A stretch of 64,000 nt of DNA from Streptococcus hyointestinalis (GTDB taxonomy: Bacteria; Bacillota; Bacilli; Lactobacillales; Streptococcaceae). Position numbers and translations under genes: made by a program. The notes under the pieces are model-generated. The model worked only from the letters and a program-made list of their open reading frames with translations, searched no databases and was not told the origin of the DNA. Positions 47,526 through 56,562 of the stretch are shown one piece after another. Where the stretch lies: NCBI RefSeq assembly GCF_011039275.1, contig NZ_JAAKGB010000001.1:1922001-1986000 (forward strand), read 5' to 3'. The first letter of the stretch is position 1. Each line of letters begins with the position of its first letter.

Positions 47526-48656
47526 CTAATTAGCTTTATCGTTCAAAAAACGGCTGATGGCATTGACACCAAAGCTTATAGCCTTCTCATCTGGTGACAT
47601 TTTAGGGTGGTGTAGAGCATATGGGCTATCAACGCCTAGCCAAAACATGACACCTGGCACTTGGTGTAAGAGATAGCCAAAGTCCTCGCCGGTCATGGAT
47701 GGCAAGCAATCCACCAGTGTGACCTCCTCATCCTTATCAAAGAAAGCCATCAATTCAGCTGCTAACTCAGGATTATTTTCCACAGGGAGATAGCCACCTT
47801 GCTTGAGGTTAATCTCAACACTGAGTCCAAAGGACTTGGCAATGCCGTCAGAAAGGTCACGGAGTCGCTGCTGGATGAGGAGACTCATCTCCTGCGTCAG
47901 CGTGCGCACGGTGCCGTGAAGGGTCGCTGTCTCTGCGATGACGTTGTTGGTCGTCCCTGCGTGCATAGAGCCAAAAGTCACCACCCCACCCTCGATCGGG
48001 TCGACATTGCGACTGACAATAGTCTGAGCCTGTGTGACAAAGTAAGAGGCAGCAACCAAGGCGTCATTTGCCTCGTGTGGGAAGGCAGCGTGTCCGCCCT
48101 TTCCTGTAAAGGTGATGAAGACCTCACAAGTCCCTGCAAATAAAGTGCCTGTGTTGGTTGCAATAGTCCCTACAGGAAAGTCTGGTCGCACGTGTAAGCC
48201 ATAAAAAATATCTGGCAACCAATCACCAAAAGCGCCGTCTTGGTACATGAGCATACCACCAGCTTCGTTTTCCTCCGCTGGTTGAAATAAAAAGAGTAGG
48301 TTGTTCTTAGGCTGTCTTGCTGTCATTTTTTCTAGCAAACCAAGCGCCACGGTCATGTGAATGTCATGCCCACAAGCGTGCATGCGCCCCTCGTGCTGAC
48401 TTGAAAAAGGCAGACCTGTCTGCTCTACGACTGGCAATCCGTCAATGTCTGTGCGCCAGCCAATGGTTTTTTCTGGCGCAGTTCCTTTGATAAAGACCAG
48501 AATCCCTGTCCGCCAAGTGCGGTACTGGATAAAAGGCTTGTCCTTGATTAGCGTCTCAATCTGGTCTAGCAAGTAAGCCTGCGTCTCAAACTCCTCTAAG
48601 CCAATCTCAGGAATCTGGTGCAAGCTTCTGCGTATCTGAATCAAATCTAGTGTCAT
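47526..48656 (-). CDS. dapL: N-acetyldiaminopimelate deacetylase
   Basis: 376 residues from ATG 48654-48656 with GGAGGAGAAG in front; the longer frame runs through the dapH end. M20 peptidase-like: metal-binding [32 protein letters not shown] and the late [10 protein letters not shown]. Works after DapH and an aminotransferase in the acetylase route to lysine and peptidoglycan diaminopimelate. In many databases the symbol dapL means the aminotransferase, so trust the product name. Confidence 0.9.
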   Translation of the reverse strand: MTLDLIQIRRSLHQIPEIGLEEFETQAYLLDQIETLIKDKPFIQYRTWRTGILVFIKGTAPEKTIGWRTDIDGLPVVEQTGLPFSSQHEGRMHACGHDIHMTVALGLLEKMTARQPKNNLLFLFQPAEENEAGGMLMYQDGAFGDWLPDIFYGLHVRPDFPVGTIATNTGTLFAGTCEVFITFTGKGGHAAFPHEANDALVAASYFVTQAQTIVSRNVDPIEGGVVTFGSMHAGTTNNVIAETATLHGTVRTLTQEMSLLIQQRLRDLSDGIAKSFGLSVEINLKQGGYLPVENNPELAAELMAFFDKDEEVTLVDCLPSMTGEDFGYLLHQVPGVMFWLGVDSPYALHHPKMSPDEKAISFGVNAISRFLNDKAN

Positions 48657-48717
48657 CTTCTCCTCCTTGTCACATCTAGTCAAAAGGTCTAAAACACTTG
48701 TTTTAGACCCATTAGCA

Positions 48718-49416
48718 TTAGAGTTGGCGCAGTGCTTCTTCAAGGGCTGTTTTTTGCTGCGTCTTTTCATCAATAGTCTTGATGACACGAGCTGGCACAC
48801 CTGCGACAACCACATTTTCAGGGACATCCTGAGTCACGATAGCTCCCGCTGCGATGACAGCATTATCGCCCACTTGAACACCCTCGATAACAACGGCGTT
48901 GGCTCCGACAAGGACATTGTCTCCGATACGGACGGGCTCAGCTGACGCCGGCTCAATCACACCGGCAAGCACCGCACCTGCTCCGATGTGGCTATTTTTC
49001 CCGACAATAGCACGCCCACCAAGGACAGCCCCCATATCAATCATAGTACCGCTGCCGATTTCAGCGCCGATATTGATCACAGCGCCCATCATCACAACAG
49101 CGTTATCTTCGATAGTGACTTGGTCACGGATAATCGCACCTGGCTCGATTCTAGCGTTGATGTTGCGTGTATCAAGCAGAGGAACAGCAGAGTTGCGCCC
49201 ATCCTGCTCAACGACGTAGTCTTTATTTTCCGTCAAGTTAGCCAGCAAAAGCTCAACATCTTTCCAATCTCCAAAGAGGACATTGCCAAGCTTGGTCACG
49301 CTCTCTGGAACGCTACCAGCCAATTCCCCCTCAAAAGTCACCTTGACTGGTGTTTTTTTCGGACTATTTGCAATAAAGGCAATAATCTCTTGTGCCGACA
49401 TTTTCTGTGCTGTCAT
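48718..49416 (-). CDS. dapH: tetrahydrodipicolinate N-acetyltransferase
   Basis: 232 residues. The N-terminal part is alpha/beta; residues about 85-200 carry left-handed beta-helix hexapeptide repeats ([20 protein letters not shown] and similar). First acetylating step of the diaminopimelate/lysine route. 61 bases before the deacetylase gene. Confidence 0.93.
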   Translation of the reverse strand: MTAQKMSAQEIIAFIANSPKKTPVKVTFEGELAGSVPESVTKLGNVLFGDWKDVELLLANLTENKDYVVEQDGRNSAVPLLDTRNINARIEPGAIIRDQVTIEDNAVVMMGAVINIGAEIGSGTMIDMGAVLGGRAIVGKNSHIGAGAVLAGVIEPASAEPVRIGDNVLVGANAVVIEGVQVGDNAVIAAGAIVTQDVPENVVVAGVPARVIKTIDEKTQQKTALEEALRQL

Positions 49417-49561
49417 AAGGTTATCTCCAATCGTTTTTTTCTATTATAACAGAATTTTCCAAACATTGTTATATCAATCTTTAGAAAAGTTCATCCACGA
49501 CAAAACTACGACCTATGGACAAGGTCTTTTTTGGTTTTACCGATATATCTAAATTTTTAAT

Positions 49562-49753
49562 TTAGTAGCTAGTAATCTCCGCTATCACACTTTCTAGCTT
49601 TTCAACGCTCACAGTTTCGTGTGGTTGTATCTCTTCGCCGTCAAGGACAAAGTCATAAATTTTGCCGTCTTTGCGAACGACTTTCGCTGTTCCTTGATAG
49701 TCCAATTGTCCAAGTGCAATCGCTTCAATAAAATTGTATAATGTATTATTCAT
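49562..49753 (-). CDS. conserved small protein, function unknown
   Basis: 63 residues from ATG 49751-49753, with AAAGGTGG six bases upstream; a GTG three codons earlier lies inside that site. Acidic, with an alpha start (NNTLYNFIEAIALGQLDYQG) and a beta part (VVRKDGKIYDFVLDG). Last chromosomal-looking gene before the prophage; AACATGACAT/ATGTCATGTT (49799-49820) lies between. Family not recognised. Confidence 0.55.
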   Translation of the reverse strand: MNNTLYNFIEAIALGQLDYQGTAKVVRKDGKIYDFVLDGEEIQPHETVSVEKLESVIAEITSY

Positions 49754-49798
49754 ATTTACCACCTTTCAACACTAGTCTATCACAAAACAAAAAATACC

Positions 49799-49820
49799 AA
49801 CATGACATTTATGTCATGTT
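49799..49820. terminator. palindromic hairpin at the prophage edge
   Basis: AACATGACAT/ATGTCATGTT with a two-base loop, no long T-run; possibly a terminator or an element of the attachment region. Confidence 0.4.
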
Positions 49821-49865
49821 GATTCAATTAAACCCTATTCTATGTTGTCACAAGGCAACAAACTT

Positions 49866-50765
49866 TTACCAATTATAATGCTGTATAAGAATCGCTAATA
49901 CCGCTGAGCACAACAAACTAAACAAAACAACACTCAAATAAAATCGATGTCTTCCGTAGATATGAAAAATATTATTGCAACGCCCAAGACAATCACAACT
50001 TTTGTCCACTATAGATTTTCCAGATACTTTTGAAGTCCACAACAACAAAGCATATACGATGGTAAAAATGAAACCAATAAGGATACTAGCTATCATTAAA
50101 GTCCTACCTAAAGACACTTCTTTAGCACCTAAATTATCTAAAATCTCTGATAAACTAGAGAAGCCTCCAAACATAACAAAAACAAAAGCTGAGAACACCC
50201 CAAGAATACCAATAATTTCTCCGTACATATTATTGATTTTTTCAGGTATATTTTCGTTCAGTTCATTTTGTAAGCCTGCTAACCTTTCATAAGACGCATT
50301 GATCTCTCGCGTTAATCGTTGATTTTCTTGTTCTAACGACATATAAGTGTTATGTAATTCACTCTGCAAAGAATTATAAAGCTCACTTTTTTGAACTTGA
50401 GATAACTCTGCTTGGTTTAACATCTTTTTTAGTGTGACAACAGGCTTTTCATCGTAATTTTCTTCCAAGTCTTGTAATACAATTTTTACTTTTTGGAAAA
50501 AACTTGTAAATTCAGCATACTGACTAGTATAAACTTTTCTTGCTACAAACTGATAATCAATAATCACTGTATCAGTTGTCGGAATTTTATCTAGTAAAGC
50601 TTTTATATCATCTTCTAACTCTGCAGAATCAACAGTGTCAGCAGGAGGAGTTACAGAATCTAGTTCATCTACAATATTAGACTGGCTTGCAGAACTATAA
50701 CTATTATTGCTTTCCTTATCAAGAATTTGTAAAAAAGCCCCTAAATAATCAGTTTGTTGTTCCAT
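49866..50765 (-). CDS. coiled-coil membrane protein paired with a Panacea gene
   Basis: 299 residues. The first 180 are polar with long helical, Gln/Glu/Leu-rich stretches predicted as coiled coil (about 125-175). Three membrane helices follow: near 187-210 (IIGILGVFSAFVFVMF), 222-245 (TLMIASILIGFIFTIVYALLLW) and 277-295 (YLSVVLFSLLCSAVLAILI). No enzyme motif. The start overlaps the Panacea gene end by 17 bases. A membrane protein in this place could be the toxin (or abortive-infection effector) that the Panacea protein neutralises; this is inference from the known variety of partners of Panacea antitoxins. Confidence 0.65.
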   Translation of the reverse strand: MEQQTDYLGAFLQILDKESNNSYSSASQSNIVDELDSVTPPADTVDSAELEDDIKALLDKIPTTDTVIIDYQFVARKVYTSQYAEFTSFFQKVKIVLQDLEENYDEKPVVTLKKMLNQAELSQVQKSELYNSLQSELHNTYMSLEQENQRLTREINASYERLAGLQNELNENIPEKINNMYGEIIGILGVFSAFVFVMFGGFSSLSEILDNLGAKEVSLGRTLMIASILIGFIFTIVYALLLWTSKVSGKSIVDKSCDCLGRCNNIFHIYGRHRFYLSVVLFSLLCSAVLAILIQHYNW

Positions 50766-51183
50766 CTCTTAATACCTCATCAAGTGGATAACTTATATCG
50801 CTACGGCCATAGACAATAGCTTCTTGGTTATTTTTCCAAAAGTGGTGAGTATGGCTTGCGCTAACCATTCTAAATGGTGCAACATCTAGAAATTTATCTA
50901 TTAAAGGATTTAGTTTTTCATAACGTTGATTAGCTTGATACTCCCCTACTATCTCAGAGGACCCAAAGATATTGAAGCGATTATATTCCGATTCAACTAC
51001 TGGACCATACCGCCATACTAAAAATGGTTCAGAATATATCTCTTCTTGCTCGTCTCGAGTCAATATCTGTGATGAGTTGCGTAAAACAAAGTACATAATT
51101 TTTTGCAAGGATAAATTAGTGACGGGATGTTTTGTTTCTTGCGCTCTAGCCAGTATGTGGTCTGCAAACTCTCTCATTGTCAT
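50749..51183 (-). CDS. Panacea-domain (DUF4065) protein, candidate antitoxin
   Basis: 144 residues. Matches the Panacea/SocA-like pattern: HPVTNLSLQKIMYFVLR near residue 20, EPFLVWRYGPVVESEY near 50-65, and a C-terminal helical part with SHTHHFWKNNQEAI. Panacea proteins act as antitoxins to many unrelated toxins, often in prophages. Preceded by GGGAGGAAAGAC. The upstream region contains an attenuator-like hairpin and two palindromes. Nearest phage neighbour is the endolysin gene, a classic accessory-gene position. Confidence 0.82.
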   Translation of the reverse strand: MTMREFADHILARAQETKHPVTNLSLQKIMYFVLRNSSQILTRDEQEEIYSEPFLVWRYGPVVESEYNRFNIFGSSEIVGEYQANQRYEKLNPLIDKFLDVAPFRMVSASHTHHFWKNNQEAIVYGRSDISYPLDEVLRDGTTN

Positions 51184-51207
51184 TAGTCTTTCCTCCCTAA
51201 CTTACAC

Positions 51208-51239
51208 AAAAAAACACAGTGTCACATCTGTCACCTGTG
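51208..51239 (-). terminator. attenuator-like hairpin before the Panacea gene
   Basis: CACAG/CTGTG (51215-51219 with 51235-51239) with partial inner pairing, then seven T on the minus strand. It lies between the operator region and the gene start, 25 bases before the ATG. Confidence 0.55.
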
Positions 51240-51282
51240 CTATTTTTAAAATTATATTACCAACTTATATGCACTTGTTTCT

Positions 51283-51315
51283 AACAGATGGTCTGTTTTG
51301 AACAGATTTTCTGTT
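51283..51315. promoter_or_regulatory. two 15-bp palindromes, candidate operator
   Basis: AACAGATGGTCTGTT (51283-51297) and AACAGATTTTCTGTT (51301-51315) share the arms AACAGA-N3-TCTGTT and lie 18 bases centre to centre. An AT-rich -10-like TATAAT (minus strand, near 51253) is just downstream. A dimeric repressor, perhaps phage-encoded or the Panacea complex, probably binds here. Confidence 0.7.
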
Positions 51316-51360
51316 AACACTAAAATAAGTGTATTATATTTTTGTTTTTTTGTCAATTAC

Positions 51361-51400
51361 CTATTTCGCTATTTAGCTATTTCACTATTTCACTATTTAA
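51361..51400. repeat. tandem 8-bp repeat, five copies
   Basis: CTATTTCG, CTATTTAG, CTATTTCA, CTATTTCA and CTATTTAA follow one another without gaps. Confidence 0.85.
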
Positions 51401-51419
51401 ACTTCTCCAAAGACACACA

Positions 51420-51451
51420 AAAAGCCCCTCTGGTCTCAACCAAAGGGGCTT
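51420..51451 (-). terminator. terminator after the endolysin gene
   Basis: AAAGCCCCT/AGGGGCTTT with an inner TTGG/CCA stem; A/T-runs outside. It is about 117 bases after the endolysin stop. Confidence 0.85.
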
Positions 51452-51567
51452 TACTGCGTTCGCTACTTCGTCTTTAGCCACTGACGATAGGTGGGCAAAA
51501 GGAGGTTCCTCGATTCTGTTTATTTTTGGCGTAGCTTACGTTGTGTACCAAATTTTATTATACCACA

Positions 51568-52413
51568 TTAAGGCTTATAGTAGTTGACTAAATCGTCTTT
51601 ATCCCAAGCGCTGAGCCATACTGGACCATATTGTCCAAACTCAAACTTACGCCAGTAGTAACCGCCGTAGTAGCCACCCTCTCCAGTATCTCGGATGTTG
51701 TTCTCGTCAATTTCAAAACTGAAATACATACCAGCCTTGAAATCCTTATCAGCACCGTCCTTGACGTTATTGCCATTCTCGTCTACCCAGTTAACCATCG
51801 CCACGGGGATACCGTTCTCAAGCCAATCAAAGCCAATCGGCGCAAGATAATCACACTTGATTTGGTGGATACCGTGGATGAACTTCACTTCATTTGCGAG
51901 GTAGTAGGCTTTTCCGTCTGGCTTGCGCACCGCAGGCTGTGGCGCACTCGCATTTGTCACTGCACCATTATAGCGCCATACCTCGATATAGCGAGGGGTA
52001 TTTCTTGCGTAGTAGTTGTTCCACTTGTGCGTAGAGACAGCCGTTCCAGCTTGTCCGCCAGTGGAGTAGTCCACACTGATAAAGTCCTCGCCGTTCATCA
52101 TCACGCCAACGTGACCGCCAGCACCGCCAGATGTTGACATATCAGCGCCCCAGCTCATGAGGACAATGTCGCCACGCTTAGCGTCCCAGTCCTGATTGGC
52201 AGATACACGATAAAAGCCGTTCTTAGCCAATTGACTGCCAAGTGTCACTGTGGACGGCAAGCCTTGGATAGGGATGCCAGCTTCTTTGAGAGCTTGCGAG
52301 ATTGAGCCAGAACAATCCGCCGTGCCATCGTTACCGTTACGACTACCGTACATAGAGTAAGTGAGTTTGCCACGACGAGCAACAAACCAGTTAATAAGTG
52401 TGTCAATATTCAT
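51568..52413 (-). CDS. phage endolysin
   Basis: 281 residues. Residues 1-150 form a CHAP/NlpC-like cysteine amidase of the phage Amidase_5 type: Cys34 in ADCSGSIS and a His in GGAGGHVGVMM. After a Pro/Ala linker (about 155-165) comes a C-terminal wall-binding part of about 115 residues rich in Trp and Tyr (YYGGYYWRKFEF) that I cannot name. No signal peptide, so it relies on the holin encoded upstream (52425-52808). It sits 11 bases after the holin gene. Confidence 0.88.
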   Translation of the reverse strand: MNIDTLINWFVARRGKLTYSMYGSRNGNDGTADCSGSISQALKEAGIPIQGLPSTVTLGSQLAKNGFYRVSANQDWDAKRGDIVLMSWGADMSTSGGAGGHVGVMMNGEDFISVDYSTGGQAGTAVSTHKWNNYYARNTPRYIEVWRYNGAVTNASAPQPAVRKPDGKAYYLANEVKFIHGIHQIKCDYLAPIGFDWLENGIPVAMVNWVDENGNNVKDGADKDFKAGMYFSFEIDENNIRDTGEGGYYGGYYWRKFEFGQYGPVWLSAWDKDDLVNYYKP

Positions 52414-52424
52414 ATATCTTTCTC

Positions 52425-52808
52425 CTATTCTTCTGGATCAATAGTTTCTTTCACCTTTTCCAAACGTTTCACGACAAATTTAGGAATTGGCATTCCTAGT
52501 ACAACACAGTTCTCGATGATAGAGATAGCATAAGTCACCGCAATCAGTGCCAGCATTGCCCACGCTGCCTCTTCAAAGGTCAGGTACACCATAATTGGAT
52601 AAACAAAAATGCTGAACAAAATCACTGTAAAGTGCTTGCCTAAACCTTTGATACCTATACTTGAGTTGATAACCTTAGTGACCCACGCCTTAATCAGACC
52701 TGTGGCAATATCCAAAAAAACCATCCCAATCGCCACCCAAATCCAAATGTCAGACTGGTAAATGTAAAAGAAACGCATTATGTCAATTGTTGTTGGAATA
52801 TGTTCCAT
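52425..52808 (-). CDS. phage holin
   Basis: 127 residues, three hydrophobic helices (about 20-40, 58-76, 80-102) and a charged end with KRLEKVKETIDPEE. Resembles the phage_holin_4/toxin-secretion holin family. Opens the membrane to release the endolysin. Confidence 0.85.
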   Translation of the reverse strand: MEHIPTTIDIMRFFYIYQSDIWIWVAIGMVFLDIATGLIKAWVTKVINSSIGIKGLGKHFTVILFSIFVYPIMVYLTFEEAAWAMLALIAVTYAISIIENCVVLGMPIPKFVVKRLEKVKETIDPEE

Positions 52809-52823
52809 CTTTTCCTCACTTTC

Positions 52824-53549
52824 TTAATTAAAAAACATAAAATTTCCTGTAGCTTTGGCATAGGCCTCTGTATTTCCTTGTGAAAATAGGGTTAATTTGT
52901 GTGCTGTATCCACACGACAAGCTAAGGGGGTGTATAGTGAATTCCCTCTAAATCCAGCCACTTGAAAAATCATTTGTTTACCAGACGTATTGAGACAGCC
53001 TTCTGGCAAAGTTCCGAATTCTCCTGTGACTGTACCTGATTTTGAAATATCAAGATTGACCTCAACCAAATTTAAGACACCAGTATTAACAACTCGTGCT
53101 CTAGCCGTTCCGGACCAACCTGCATTGAGGTTAATATTTTGCCAACCTCCTTCTTTCCACCCTGTGTCAATAGTTGAATAAATGGTGCGTATATAGGTTT
53201 TGTTAGCAGATAGCCATGTGAACTCAATTTGTTTAAATTGACCCCCTCCTGCCCCTGTTATTTTCACTAATACTAAACTACCATCAACAGAAGATGGCGC
53301 ATTGACAAGACTACGGCCAACATAAACTCCCATATCTAAACCCAAAATGTCAGTACCATTCTCAACCGTTTTAGCATATCGTCCTTTCCAATCTAGATGC
53401 TTCTTATCTGTCGAGGATAAAAAGCCATCACGCTCTGTTGTGGCGGGTAGGTGAATTCCTGTGCCGTTAGATCCTACATGTTCGTTGATTTGACCGATTG
53501 TCTTAGAAACAGCTTCTGCTAATTTTGTTCCTTTTAGTACATTTGCCAT
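52824..53549 (-). CDS. phage tail/baseplate protein
   Basis: 241 residues. N-terminal helix region, then HLPATTERDGFLSSTDKKHLD, a collar found in phage fibre proteins, and a beta-rich Trp/Gly-rich C-terminal domain (residues about 75-241) that could be a receptor- or carbohydrate-binding head. No enzyme motif. It lies next to the phosphoesterase-domain protein, so probably part of the host-recognition apparatus. Confidence 0.65.
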   Translation of the reverse strand: MANVLKGTKLAEAVSKTIGQINEHVGSNGTGIHLPATTERDGFLSSTDKKHLDWKGRYAKTVENGTDILGLDMGVYVGRSLVNAPSSVDGSLVLVKITGAGGGQFKQIEFTWLSANKTYIRTIYSTIDTGWKEGGWQNINLNAGWSGTARARVVNTGVLNLVEVNLDISKSGTVTGEFGTLPEGCLNTSGKQMIFQVAGFRGNSLYTPLACRVDTAHKLTLFSQGNTEAYAKATGNFMFFN

Positions 53550-53563
53550 AAATTTCTCCTTTT

Positions 53564-55033
53564 CTAATATGTAAACTGACGATTGCTCCCATAGCCAAAC
53601 CGACGAATAGATACACTTCTTCGAGTTGTATCAATCATAAATACATCCCAAGCGTCCTCACTGCTAGTATCTTTAGTCCGTCCAATACCATGACAGAGAC
53701 TTGCTGCTGTTTCGATATTCTTAAAACCAGCAAAATCAATAATATTATCGTTATGATGATGTCCGCTGACAACACCTACAATAACACCAGGTCCTTGACT
53801 AGAGTAATCAACGGATAAACTAACTGGTAGTTCATTATTGCTAGCACTCAACGTCAGCATCTCACCTTTTTGGAATGAATTTAAAATTTTCAGTAGTTCT
53901 GCTGTATTATACTGCATGATAGTGTCTAAACCACCCGAGATACAAGCATGCGTAAAAATAATGACATGCCAAGAATTATCTGGCAGGATTAAAGCTTCCT
54001 CAGCTAGCCATTTCAACTGTTTCCCACTAAAACCAGATTGTTCCAAAAAATTATACTTGTAAGTACCATCATTATTCAAAGTTTCTGGCAAGTCAAAAGA
54101 ATCAAGAATAATCATACGCAGCTTTTGTTTAGCATAATCTTTGTAACAATAAAGGCTGTCTCCTTGGCGAACCTCGTCATAGATGAGAGAACTCGTTTGA
54201 TAAAAATTCTTAACTTCAGCTACTGATAAAGCTGTACCTGGTTTATTTTTCCCATTTTGACCAATTCCAGTATCATGATTCCCCATTGCGAAGAAAACAT
54301 CAGTTTGAGCTGCAGCACGATTAAAAAGTGTGCTTGTGACTTGTCGCATTTCTATTAAAATCTGATTTCTATCATAGTAACCATTGATATTATCGCCTCC
54401 AGCTACAATAGCATCTAATTTACCCAAACGTGACAATTTAGCGATATAGCTATAATGTCTTAACGAATTTGGAGCGTAACTTGTTAGTTGATGGTGATTA
54501 TCGGTAATAAAACCAATATTTACCGTAGATGACCTTAAATCTCCAGCTAAGCCTTTAAGAGCACTCTCTGCGTAGTCTGGAAATATTCCTCCAACTTCAG
54601 TACTATTATCCTTTACATAGGCTTCAATCTTCCGATTATTAGTAAAATCAATTGCATTCATACGTTCTCCTAGTAAATTAAAATTTCCCCGAGCATCAAT
54701 AATTTCATTCAAATCCGTATTACCTGCAATCTGTGCCTCATACCGATTAACGAAATTCTTTTGACTCTCGACAATACTTTCGTATTCAACTTTCATGCCT
54801 GTTACTTGTACAGAAATCCATTCAATGAATCGTGCTATTGCTTCCCGCACATCAATACCATATTTCTTTTGGCGTACCCATTGAGCCAACTTTGTCGACA
54901 ATGAATCACGTTTTCCGTTTGCAATCTCATCTTCAATAGTCGTTACATGGTTAGGGTCACGATAATAATTATCATTATTTTGGGCTTCTTCTCCTACAAG
55001 TGCCTTTAAATCTTTAAAATCGTATTTTGTCAA
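53564..55033 (-). CDS. phage baseplate protein with calcineurin-like phosphoesterase domain
   Basis: 489 residues. Residues 1-110 have the features of baseplate-attachment regions (LSTKLAQWVRQKKYGIDVREAIARFIEW). Residues about 170-480 carry metallophosphoesterase motifs: NIGFITDNHH in place of D-x-H, AGGDNINGYY (GD), MGNHDTG (GNHD), IIFTHA (H) and VSGHHHND (GHxH). The three-part metal-binding set looks complete except that the first motif is D-N-H. It probably cleaves a phosphate ester in the host envelope, such as teichoic or polysaccharide phosphodiesters; that target is inference. Overlaps the Tal gene by four bases. Confidence 0.8.
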   Translation of the reverse strand: MTKYDFKDLKALVGEEAQNNDNYYRDPNHVTTIEDEIANGKRDSLSTKLAQWVRQKKYGIDVREAIARFIEWISVQVTGMKVEYESIVESQKNFVNRYEAQIAGNTDLNEIIDARGNFNLLGERMNAIDFTNNRKIEAYVKDNSTEVGGIFPDYAESALKGLAGDLRSSTVNIGFITDNHHQLTSYAPNSLRHYSYIAKLSRLGKLDAIVAGGDNINGYYDRNQILIEMRQVTSTLFNRAAAQTDVFFAMGNHDTGIGQNGKNKPGTALSVAEVKNFYQTSSLIYDEVRQGDSLYCYKDYAKQKLRMIILDSFDLPETLNNDGTYKYNFLEQSGFSGKQLKWLAEEALILPDNSWHVIIFTHACISGGLDTIMQYNTAELLKILNSFQKGEMLTLSASNNELPVSLSVDYSSQGPGVIVGVVSGHHHNDNIIDFAGFKNIETAASLCHGIGRTKDTSSEDAWDVFMIDTTRRSVSIRRFGYGSNRQFTY

Positions 55034-56562
55034 TTGTTCCCCTCCAATTTACCTAATTTAGTATTGATCTCATTGATGACCACCTTGTAATTATCAATGC
55101 GTGTCTGTGATGTCGTTAGCTGTACTTGCAAGAGAGCAATGCTAGACTCATAATTCCCCTCCATCGACTGATAGCGTTCCAGTTCTGATGTAAGCGTCTG
55201 ATGGTTTTGTTCTTCAGCAGACAGCAAGGTTTTAGTTTGGCTCAGACTAGCCTCTAAAGCAGTCCTTGTCGTTGCTTTGCTGACCTCTACCATTTGCTTT
55301 CCCAGCTCTTTTTGCGCTTCTGCCAGCTTTTGTTCTGCTTGTTTACGCTCAGCCAACTGATTCTGTAAGAGGGCTTCCATCGACTTTTTAGCAGCTTGCT
55401 GTTGCAAGTTAAAGCTAGACATAGTAAGCTTGTCAGCGCCTATGGTCAGCTCGACACTTTGAGGATTGAGAATATCAATCTCTTTTTCGATAATCTGCAA
55501 CTCTTCGATACCAGACAGTGGCGCATTGATGATGGGGTGGTAATTATTGAGTTCAAACTTTTCGTAGCGTTTGTCAATCAAAGACCTATCAACCACTGAT
55601 ACTTTCCAGTTGGCTAGCGCTACTTTTTGCGTTTTGAGGTACTGCTCGCCACGAGATTTTAAGATAGCAGGGTCTGTGATACCCGACCAAACAACGACCT
55701 TGCGAATAATGCCAAATTGAGCTATCAAGTCATTGTCTGACAAGCTCATTGCCCCACCATTAACTGGACCAATGTTGACCTGCGGTCTAATAATGTCTGT
55801 GGACGAGCTTTCTTCCTCCTGCTGCGTATCTAAGTCACCTCCAATTGGCACAATTTGGGTCATCATATCTGCTAGGGAAATGTTCCGAGTAGCGGACTTA
55901 ATGTTTTTACCAAGTTGGATAGGTGAGGTCTTGTGCTCACCGACTTCTTTAAGATAGTCAATATAATTCCCACGTTCGGTCTGTCTTAGCACAATATAAC
56001 CACCATACTTATCAATCAAGCGGTTCTTAATAGCCTCCCATGTGCTCTCATAGGTTGTATAGAGGTAAGGAGCGTCTGACCCATCCTCCTTGTTCATCGT
56101 CACAGTACCAATGTGAAACTTTTTGTGTTGCGGAACACGGCTATTATGAAAAGAGATGATGTGCCTGAGATACTCCCCTGGTCCATTATTAACCCTTTTC
56201 TCGAAAGCAAGAGTCATATCGTTTAAATAGCCCAAATCGCTCTCACAAGTCACCTCTTGATAAAAGAGTCCAGCGCTTGACATCTCGCCCGAAATCTCTA
56301 AGATACGTCCTCTAAACTCAATAGAGCCATCAAAGATATTCTCCACCTCGATAATGCCAACAATGACTTGCAACTTTTGATAATAGCTGTTTTGCGTGGA
56401 GATTTTAAAGGTAAAAGTATCCGCTGCATTTTGCGCATGACTGATTTTACCACTGGACAGCTTATCGGATTTACTTGTCAAGGGCTCATGTAATATTTTG
56501 GGCGTCCTGTCATCAACGCTATCCCAATAGCGCACACGATAACCTGCTCTAACAGTTCTCAT
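55030..56562 (-). CDS. phage tail-associated lysin/tail tip protein (Tal)
   Basis: 510 residues from ATG 56560-56562, overlapping the Dit stop (ATGA). The N-terminal 370 residues match the prophage tail endopeptidase family (tail hub of siphoviruses: YRVRYWDSVDD, ESDLGYLNDM, IRPQVNIGPVNGGAMSL). The last 130 residues are a long coiled coil (QQAAKKSMEALLQNQLAERK and onward) and no wall hydrolase is fused, so it is a hub protein with a helical stalk. Confidence 0.85.
   Translation of the reverse strand: MRTVRAGYRVRYWDSVDDRTPKILHEPLTSKSDKLSSGKISHAQNAADTFTFKISTQNSYYQKLQVIVGIIEVENIFDGSIEFRGRILEISGEMSSAGLFYQEVTCESDLGYLNDMTLAFEKRVNNGPGEYLRHIISFHNSRVPQHKKFHIGTVTMNKEDGSDAPYLYTTYESTWEAIKNRLIDKYGGYIVLRQTERGNYIDYLKEVGEHKTSPIQLGKNIKSATRNISLADMMTQIVPIGGDLDTQQEEESSSTDIIRPQVNIGPVNGGAMSLSDNDLIAQFGIIRKVVVWSGITDPAILKSRGEQYLKTQKVALANWKVSVVDRSLIDKRYEKFELNNYHPIINAPLSGIEELQIIEKEIDILNPQSVELTIGADKLTMSSFNLQQQAAKKSMEALLQNQLAERKQAEQKLAEAQKELGKQMVEVSKATTRTALEASLSQTKTLLSAEEQNHQTLTSELERYQSMEGNYESSIALLQVQLTTSQTRIDNYKVVINEINTKLGKLEGNN

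Larger units (their letters stand above)
51184..51567. other. regulatory spacer between endolysin and the Panacea gene
   Basis: 384 bases without genes, holding the endolysin terminator (51420-51451), a 5 x 8-base tandem repeat (51361-51400), twin palindromes (51283-51315), an AT-rich -10-like stretch (near 51253) and an attenuator-like hairpin (51208-51239). Confidence 0.7.

Noticed and set aside
49753..49865. An exact prophage attachment sequence
   Set aside because: The second end is outside the window, so no repeat pair can be compared.
51361..51400. A CRISPR-like array
   Set aside because: The units are 8 bases with no spacers; no cas genes are present. No CRISPR array was seen in the window.
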